Assembly (NCBI GenBank): GCA_934754445.1
Contig: CAKVHZ010000023.1
Span: 1 to 15,922, forward strand
DNA: 15,922 bases
DNA from: an uncultured Clostridia bacterium
Lineage (GTDB): Bacteria > Bacillota > Clostridia > Christensenellales > UBA1242
Direction: 5' to 3'
Positions within the stretch are counted from its first letter, which is position 1. Every line of letters begins with the position of its first letter. The notes under the pieces were generated by a model that was given only the letters and a program-made list of their open reading frames with translations, had not been told where the DNA came from and made no database searches. The position numbers were made by a program, and so were the translations under genes. Positions 12,092 to 15,922 of the stretch are shown here, piece after piece.

Positions 12092-12839
12092 TTTCAAATA
12101 TGAAGATTTTAAAATTGATGATATAAGTTTTGAAATAGGAAAGGGCGAGATAGTGGCAATTACTGGCAATAATGCTAGTGGAAAAACTACACTTATAAAA
12201 TTAATGTCAGGGTTATTAAAAAACAAAAAAGGTGAAATTTTAATAAATAATGAACCAATAAAAAAACATAAAACGAAAATAGGAATAATATTTCAAAATC
12301 CAGATAATCAAATTATATTTAATAATGTTTATGATGATATTTGTTTTACTTTAAAAAATCATAGTATAGATAAAAGTGAATTTGATGAACGAATAGATTA
12401 TGCTTTAAAAATGGTAGATATGTTAGAGTTTAAACACAAAGAAACCTACACAATGTCTACTGGTCAAAAGCAAAGAATCGCTATTGCAAATATGCTTGCA
12501 ATAAAACCAGATATTTTAATTTTTGATGAAGCGAGCGTATATTTAGACCCAACAACAAAACAAACTCTTTATAATTTGTTTTTAGAATTAAAACAAAACG
12601 GGACGACAGTTGTTTTTACTACAAATTTATTAGAAGAAATAGTTTATGCTGATAAAGTTATGTTACTTTGTAGTGGGAAATTAAAAACCTTTATGCCAAC
12701 TAAAGAAATTTTAAAAAATCTAGATTTATACAGAGAAAATGGAACATATATTCCGTTAAAATTGAGAATTATTGAAAAACTTAATTTAGAAAACTATGTA
12801 AATAATGAAGATATTTTAGATGCAATAAAAGTGTGGTAA
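12069..12839 (+). CDS. ECF transporter ATPase (EcfA/CbiO-type), 256 aa
   Basis: This is the cytoplasmic ABC ATPase powering the ECF importer. Visible motifs are Walker A GNNASGKTT (33-41), Q-loop Q76 in FQNPDNQI (a CbiO/EcfA hallmark), signature MSTGQKQR (129-136; usual form LSGGQ), and Walker B ILIFDE (149-154) with catalytic E154. At the switch position, where related proteins have ITH, the sequence reads TTN: N186 replaces the histidine, encoded by AAT. There are two adjacent ATGs. The one at 12069 is seven bases from AAGGAG, while 12066 is only four away, so 12069 is preferred. It overlaps the S-component gene by 23 bases and abuts the T-component gene. Only one ATPase gene is in the operon, whereas many Bacillota carry an EcfA1/EcfA2 pair, so either a homodimer or a partner encoded elsewhere is implied. 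Confidence 0.88.
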   Translation: MIKFQNVSFKYEDFKIDDISFEIGKGEIVAITGNNASGKTTLIKLMSGLLKNKKGEILINNEPIKKHKTKIGIIFQNPDNQIIFNNVYDDICFTLKNHSIDKSEFDERIDYALKMVDMLEFKHKETYTMSTGQKQRIAIANMLAIKPDILIFDEASVYLDPTTKQTLYNLFLELKQNGTTVVFTTNLLEEIVYADKVMLLCSGKLKTFMPTKEILKNLDLYRENGTYIPLKLRIIEKLNLENYVNNEDILDAIKVW

Positions 12840-12841
12840 TT

Positions 12842-13408
12842 ATGTTTATATTTATAATATTATTTATTGCGTTTTCAATATTTATATTTTTAACAAATAA
12901 TATTTTTGTTTTAATAGGTTTTACTATTTCTAATATTATTTTACATTTTGTATTTAAAATTTCTTTAAAAAAAGCATTAATTAATTTATTTAAAATTTTC
13001 TTTTTATTATTAATTATATTTTTGTTCAATTTAATTTTTGATAATTTAGTTAATAGTTTAATTGTGGCATATAAAGTGTTAATCGTTGCAAATGGAGCAT
13101 TTATTTTTTCAAGTGTTATGTCACCTACAAAACTCGCTATTGCATTTAATCAATTATTTTTACCATTAAAAATTTTTAAAATAGACACCAATAACTTATC
13201 GTTAATGCTTGTTATTGCATTAAATTTTATACCTATAATTTCTTATGATATTAATATTTTAAAACAAACATTAAAGGCTAGAAATGTTAAATTAAATTTA
13301 AAAACTTTATTTACTCAAAGTCATTTAATATTCGTTATGTTTTTTGCTAATTTGTTTAAACGAGTGGACGATTTAGAATTAGTTATAAAGGCAAGAGGAA
13401 GAAAATAG
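12842..13408 (+). CDS. ECF transporter T component (EcfT/CbiQ-type), short, 188 aa
   Basis: This is the membrane scaffold linking the S component to the ATPase. There are hydrophobic segments at about residues 2-36, 48-68, 75-92 and 118-135. The family element MSPTKLAIAFNQLFLPLK (93-110) is followed by LNFIPIISYDINILKQTLKAR and two coupling-helix motifs: A146-R147-N148 (normally ARG) and A184-R185-G186. The protein ends two residues later, whereas family members are usually about 250-280 residues with a further C-terminal stretch. Translation probably couples to the ATPase gene, whose stop lies two bases upstream, because no good Shine-Dalgarno precedes ATG 12842; GTG 12833 is an alternative start. 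The assignment rests on the ARG motifs and operon position. Confidence 0.8.
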   Translation: MFIFIILFIAFSIFIFLTNNIFVLIGFTISNIILHFVFKISLKKALINLFKIFFLLLIIFLFNLIFDNLVNSLIVAYKVLIVANGAFIFSSVMSPTKLAIAFNQLFLPLKIFKIDTNNLSLMLVIALNFIPIISYDINILKQTLKARNVKLNLKTLFTQSHLIFVMFFANLFKRVDDLELVIKARGRK

Positions 13409-13428
13409 TTCATGTTTTAAAACATGAA
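13409..13428. repeat. 20-bp perfect palindrome after the T-component stop
   Basis: TTCATGTTTTAAAACATGAA is fully palindromic and begins immediately after the TAG stop. As RNA it would make an 8-bp hairpin with a TTAA loop. No T run follows, so it is not a standard terminator. It could be a protein site or an mRNA 3' stabiliser. Confidence 0.6.
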
Positions 13429-13470
13429 AACAATGTATTAGTTTTTATGGTTAAAGGCTCAGTTCTATCA

Positions 13471-13518
13471 AAAAAATCTAATTAAATCCTATAAAACTAT
13501 GGAATAATTAGATTTTTT
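13471..13518. terminator. Bidirectional terminator between ECF operon and HAD gene
   Basis: AAAAAATCTAATTA (13471-13484) and TAATTAGATTTTTT (13505-13518) pair perfectly over 14 bp. The loop allows a further TCC/GGA pairing. A and T tracts suit both the plus-strand operon and the convergent minus-strand gene ending at 13543. Confidence 0.9.
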
Positions 13519-13542
13519 ATTTATATTTATAATAATTATTTA

Positions 13543-14196
13543 TTAAATTTCAGCTAAATCTTCAATACTTGAAATTTCACTATGCCAAATAGTTCGGTTT
13601 TTGCTGTCCGTATTTACTGGATTTATACAAATTGTTTTGCAACCAGATTTATAAGCCCATTCATCATTATCTCCATTGCCAACAAAAATAATTTCTTCAG
13701 GTTTTGTGTTTGTTTTAGCCATTAAGTTTTCAATATATTTTGCTTTTCCAATAAAATCATAAGGTGTTGCTACTAATTTTTTTAGTTTGTCATTTTCATC
13801 AAATATAATATCATTAGATTCTATATTGCTAAAATATTTAATATAATCACCTAAAACCATTTCTATAGATTGTTTTATACAACCACTAACAATATGCATA
13901 GAATAACCTTTGTTATATAATGCTTTGATAACTTTTTCAAATCCGTCAATTAAAGTTATATTTTTAGTTACATCTATTAAAGTTTGTTTAGTCATACCTT
14001 TTCTTTTAAATGCTACACAAGTTAAATTAAACCATTGGTCACGAGTTATAGTTTTTTTTATAACATGTTCAATATATAGTTTTGCATAAATTGAATTTTT
14101 ATCCGTAGTGTAACCTAACTCTTGCCAAAGCATTTTCCAGATATTTTGGTCCTTTTTAGTTAATGTTCCGTCAAAATCAAATATAATTGTTTTCAT
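13543..14196 (-). CDS. HAD-superfamily phosphatase, SerB-like, 217 aa
   Basis: All four haloacid dehalogenase motifs are present. Motif I is DFDGT (nucleophile D7, acid D9), motif II is S104 in HIVSG, motif III is K151 in GKAKY, and motif IV is GNGDND (173-178, D176 and D178 binding Mg). A cap of roughly 70 residues between motifs I and II resembles the phosphoserine phosphatase (SerB) class, and the length fits. By family it hydrolyses a small phosphorylated metabolite in the cytoplasm; the substrate is unknown. Phosphoserine is only one candidate, and no serine-pathway gene is adjacent. The ATG is the expected transcription start of a TTGACA/TAACAT promoter, so the mRNA would be leaderless. 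The gene diverges from TspO and ends at a shared terminator with the ECF operon. Confidence 0.85.
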   Translation of the reverse strand: MKTIIFDFDGTLTKKDQNIWKMLWQELGYTTDKNSIYAKLYIEHVIKKTITRDQWFNLTCVAFKRKGMTKQTLIDVTKNITLIDGFEKVIKALYNKGYSMHIVSGCIKQSIEMVLGDYIKYFSNIESNDIIFDENDKLKKLVATPYDFIGKAKYIENLMAKTNTKPEEIIFVGNGDNDEWAYKSGCKTICINPVNTDSKNRTIWHSEISSIEDLAEI

Positions 14197-14202
14197 AATA
14201 AG

Positions 14203-14231
14203 ATGTTATCACACAATATTTTTGTTGTCAA
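14203..14231 (-). promoter_or_regulatory. Promoter of the HAD gene (leaderless arrangement)
   Basis: On the minus strand, perfect -35 TTGACA (14231-14226), 17-base spacer, -10 TAACAT (14208-14203), then only CTTATT before the ATG at 14196. The usual +1 falls on the A of the start codon. Confidence 0.7.
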
Positions 14232-14238
14232 TACTAAA

Positions 14239-14268
14239 TTGAATAAAATAAACCGATAGTTGCATAAT
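14239..14268 (+). promoter_or_regulatory. Promoter of the TspO gene (leaderless arrangement)
   Basis: -35 TTGAAT (14239-14244), 18-base spacer, -10 CATAAT (14263-14268). The expected start is about 14275, one base from the ATG at 14276. No ribosome binding site exists upstream. It lies back-to-back with the HAD promoter, whose -35 ends seven bases away. Confidence 0.5.
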
Positions 14269-14275
14269 ATATGTT

Positions 14276-14734
14276 ATGAGAAGTAAAAGTAAATATCAAA
14301 TTTTATCAGTTATATTAGTTATAATAGTTGCAGGTTTAGGAAGTTTGTTTGTAAACTTAGGAATGGATTGGTTTAATTCGTTAATAAAGCCAACTAAGTG
14401 GATACCAAATTTTGTTATACCGATTGTGTGGATGGTAATTTACTTACTTGCTTGTATTTATTTAGTTATTTTAATTAAAAATGATAATTTAGATAAAAAA
14501 AATATAATTTTATTTATAGTAAATGGAATTTTAAATGTTTTATGGTGCTTAATATTTTTTACATTAAAACAAACATTTTTAGGCTTAATAATTATTGTAA
14601 TAAATCTAGTTTTAGGTTTTATGTTATACAATTATCAAAACAAAGATAATATTTTAGCAAAACTATTGTTAATCTATCCATTATGGTTATCAGTTGCAAC
14701 TTGTTTAAATTTATGTTTGTGGATATTGAATTAA
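14276..14734 (+). CDS. tspO: TspO/MBR family membrane protein, 152 aa
   Basis: Five hydrophobic segments lie at about 8-28, 45-67, 76-96, 101-120 and 130-150, the TspO topology. Family residues are visible: W32, then KPTKWIPNFVIPIVWMVIY (38-56), L-N-V-L-W (86-90) with FF (94-95), and YPLWLSVATCLNLCLWILN (134-152), which matches the fifth-helix signature of W, LN and terminal N. The length is near the usual 150-170. TspO proteins bind porphyrins and related ligands and are linked to tetrapyrrole and stress responses; the precise role here is not shown. The position usually occupied by Ser in NxxWS is Cys (C91). No Shine-Dalgarno precedes the ATG, which sits at the predicted transcription start. 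Confidence 0.88.
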   Translation: MRSKSKYQILSVILVIIVAGLGSLFVNLGMDWFNSLIKPTKWIPNFVIPIVWMVIYLLACIYLVILIKNDNLDKKNIILFIVNGILNVLWCLIFFTLKQTFLGLIIIVINLVLGFMLYNYQNKDNILAKLLLIYPLWLSVATCLNLCLWILN

Positions 14735-14746
14735 CTAAGTTTCAAA

Positions 14747-14776
14747 AAAAAATGACTATATTGCTAGTCATTTTTT
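14747..14776. terminator. Bidirectional terminator between TspO and TraX genes
   Basis: AAAAAATGACTA (14747-14758) and TAGTCATTTTTT (14765-14776) form a perfect 12-bp stem with a six-base loop. A and T tracts lie on both sides, so it serves both convergent genes. Confidence 0.92.
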
Positions 14777-14825
14777 GTAAACTATTTTATTCGGTTAAAA
14801 GTTCATGATTTGTTATTAAAATTTT

Positions 14826-15566
14826 TTAACCTATTAATACAGGTATGTTTCCATATAAACATATTCTAATAATTCCACATAAAATTAAATGAAGCGGATA
14901 TATTATATAGAAAAAGTATTTCATACCTTTCCAGTTGCCCCTTTCGCCATTATACATTTTTAAAAGTGGAATTGCAAAAATAGTGCCCATTTGAATTAAT
15001 CCATACCAAACATTAATAAAAATTGCATAAACTATTGCATACATGCAAGTGAAAATCATCATAGAAATCATTTGTTTTTTAAAATTGTTTCTATAAGCAT
15101 AGTTATAAACGATTATCATAACCGCAACACTGCTCCAATCGGCGGGGAAAGCCAATACGCAAAGAAGTAAAGTTAAAACAACTTTATAAACATTTTTAAT
15201 TTCAGTATCTTGAATCATAATTCCAACAAGTCCTAATGCTAACGGCCACATAATGCTTGTTTGATTAAAGAATGTTCCGTTTGAAAACGGCAAAAAATTT
15301 ATTCCAAAAGCAAAACAATATGCAAAATGAGAAATTAGGGCAAAAAGAAATAATCTTATTAAATATTTTTTTCTATTTTTTGTGTAAAATGCTCCTTCTG
15401 CAATAAAATAACAAAAAATAGGGGCAACAATTCTACCTATTAAGTGTAATAAAACAAGAAGAACACCATTATTGTATCCGGGTTTAATAACCCAAAGTAA
15501 ATGGTCAAAAATCATAGCACATACTGCAATTATTTTTAATTGATTTGAATTTAATTTTTTTACCAT
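14826..15566 (-). CDS. TraX family integral membrane protein (putative acetyltransferase), 246 aa
   Basis: The N-terminus has the TraX hallmark LKIIA-x-x-x-MIFDH (10-22), followed by IGRIVAPIFCYFIAEGAFYTKNRKKYLIRL (43-71). About seven hydrophobic segments fill the rest, and the length is typical. The name comes from TraX of the F plasmid, which acetylates pilin. Chromosomal members in Bacillota are common, have no conjugation genes nearby and are of unknown substrate. No conjugation gene occurs in this window either, so a conjugative role should not be assumed. AAGGA lies six bases before the ATG at 15566. Candidate promoter boxes sit between the gene and the tRNA terminator. It is convergent with TspO. 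Confidence 0.85.
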   Translation of the reverse strand: MVKKLNSNQLKIIAVCAMIFDHLLWVIKPGYNNGVLLVLLHLIGRIVAPIFCYFIAEGAFYTKNRKKYLIRLFLFALISHFAYCFAFGINFLPFSNGTFFNQTSIMWPLALGLVGIMIQDTEIKNVYKVVLTLLLCVLAFPADWSSVAVMIIVYNYAYRNNFKKQMISMMIFTCMYAIVYAIFINVWYGLIQMGTIFAIPLLKMYNGERGNWKGMKYFFYIIYPLHLILCGIIRICLYGNIPVLIG

Positions 15567-15622
15567 AATCTTTCCTTAATTAAAGCTTGTTATTTAATCG
15601 CATACATTTATGTTTTATGCCA

Positions 15623-15651
15623 ATTATATAATTTTTTACTAAATATTTAAA
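15623..15651 (-). promoter_or_regulatory. Possible promoter of the TraX gene
   Basis: On the minus strand, perfect -10 TATAAT (15628-15623), 17 bases from a weak -35 TTTAAA (15651-15646). This overlaps the T tract of the upstream tRNA terminator. The leader would be about 50 bases. Confidence 0.4.
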
Positions 15652-15683
15652 AAATCCGAACCTTGAATGCGTTGGTTCGGATT
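15647..15683 (-). terminator. Terminator of the tRNA-Cys/tRNA-Leu unit
   Basis: AATCCGAACC (15653-15662) and GGTTCGGATT (15674-15683) pair perfectly over 10 bp with an 11-base loop. On the minus strand it is followed by a T run, ending the tRNA transcript before the TraX gene. Confidence 0.88.
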
Positions 15684-15692
15684 ATTCTTGTA

Positions 15693-15779
15693 TGGTGCCG
15701 GGGACCGGACTTGAACCGGTACGAGATTGCTCTCGAGGGATTTTAAGTCCCTTGCGTCTGCCTATTCCGCCACCTCGGC
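15693..15779 (-). tRNA. tRNA-Leu (UAA anticodon)
   Basis: An 87-base class II tRNA with a long variable arm (CGAGA-GCAA-TCTCG). The anticodon stem AGGGA/TCCCT bears the loop CTTAAAA, anticodon TAA, at 15743-15745 in plus coordinates. The T-arm is ACCGG-TTCAAGT-CCGGT, and discriminator A is followed by an encoded CCA. The acceptor stem GCCGAGG/CCCCGGC carries one A-C mismatch at pair 5:68. It is co-oriented with tRNA-Cys 69 bases upstream and probably cotranscribed with it. Confidence 0.95.
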
Positions 15780-15848
15780 ACATTATCTTTTGGTTTGCAC
15801 TTAGCTAAGTGATAAAACTTAACTACAAAATCTTTGGTTTAAAATAAT

Positions 15849-15922
15849 TGGAGGCACCACCCAGATTCGAACTGGGGCATAAAGGTTTTGCAGACCTTGG
15901 CCTTACCGCTTGGCTATGGTGC
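15849..15922 (-). tRNA. tRNA-Cys (GCA anticodon), lacking one 5' base at the window edge
   Basis: Read on the minus strand, the anticodon stem AAGGT/ACCTT carries the loop CTGCAAA with anticodon GCA. The T-arm loop is TTCGAAT, the acceptor 3' strand TGGTGCC, then discriminator T and encoded CCA. The U73 discriminator is typical of tRNA-Cys. The 5' acceptor strand starts at its second base (GCACCA), so only the first G lies outside the window. Confidence 0.94.

Noticed and set aside
14826..15566. Conjugation module based on the TraX annotation
   Set aside because: No relaxase, coupling protein, pilin or type IV secretion gene is nearby. Chromosomal TraX-family proteins are common and of unknown function.

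Overview
The window is AT-rich bacterial chromosome with standard genetic code usage, Shine-Dalgarno sites on most genes, sigma-A-type promoters, intrinsic terminators with U-tracts and tRNA genes that encode their CCA ends. This points to a low-GC member of the Bacillota (Firmicutes), probably a gut or host-associated lineage. I infer this from the giant secreted protein built of InlB-type, LamG and BspA/DUF285 modules, and I cannot name a genus. All recognised stop codons are TAA or TAG, and none is TGA.

Layout. Positions 1-57 hold the 3' end of a tRNA-Gln and its terminator. A non-coding stretch follows, then a 65-codon hypothetical ORF (321-518) whose 3' end lies inside a terminator. From 596 a consensus promoter, with an inverted repeat overlapping its -35 box, drives one 8.8-kb gene (772-9543). 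It encodes a 2,923-residue secreted mosaic protein with a signal peptide, an unrecognised N-terminal region, InlB-type beta repeats, a LamG lectin-like domain, an InlB repeat split by a CBM-like insert, two beta-helix-like regions and two tandem BspA/DUF285 leucine-rich regions. No LPXTG or C-terminal membrane anchor is visible.

From 9608 to 11027 two minus-strand genes follow: a nucleotidyltransferase and an MTH1-like Nudix hydrolase. The Nudix gene has a long leader with competing helices. Divergent from it is a three-gene operon, 11441-13408, for an ECF vitamin transporter: folate-family S component, one ATPase with Asn where the switch His is expected, and a short T component. Then come a minus-strand HAD phosphatase diverging from a TspO/MBR membrane protein, and a minus-strand TraX-family membrane protein convergent with TspO. 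The window closes with minus-strand tRNA-Leu(UAA) and tRNA-Cys(GCA), the latter cut one base short.

Outside the ECF operon, nearly every gene is a single transcription unit with its own promoter and terminator. Three genes (the 65-codon ORF, the HAD phosphatase and TspO) have the predicted transcription start on or within a base or so of the ATG, which suggests leaderless translation. I found no CRISPR array, transposase, integrase or phage module. The most notable items are the giant unanchored protein, the H-loop substitution in the ECF ATPase, the leaderless genes and the possible structured RNA upstream of the Nudix gene.
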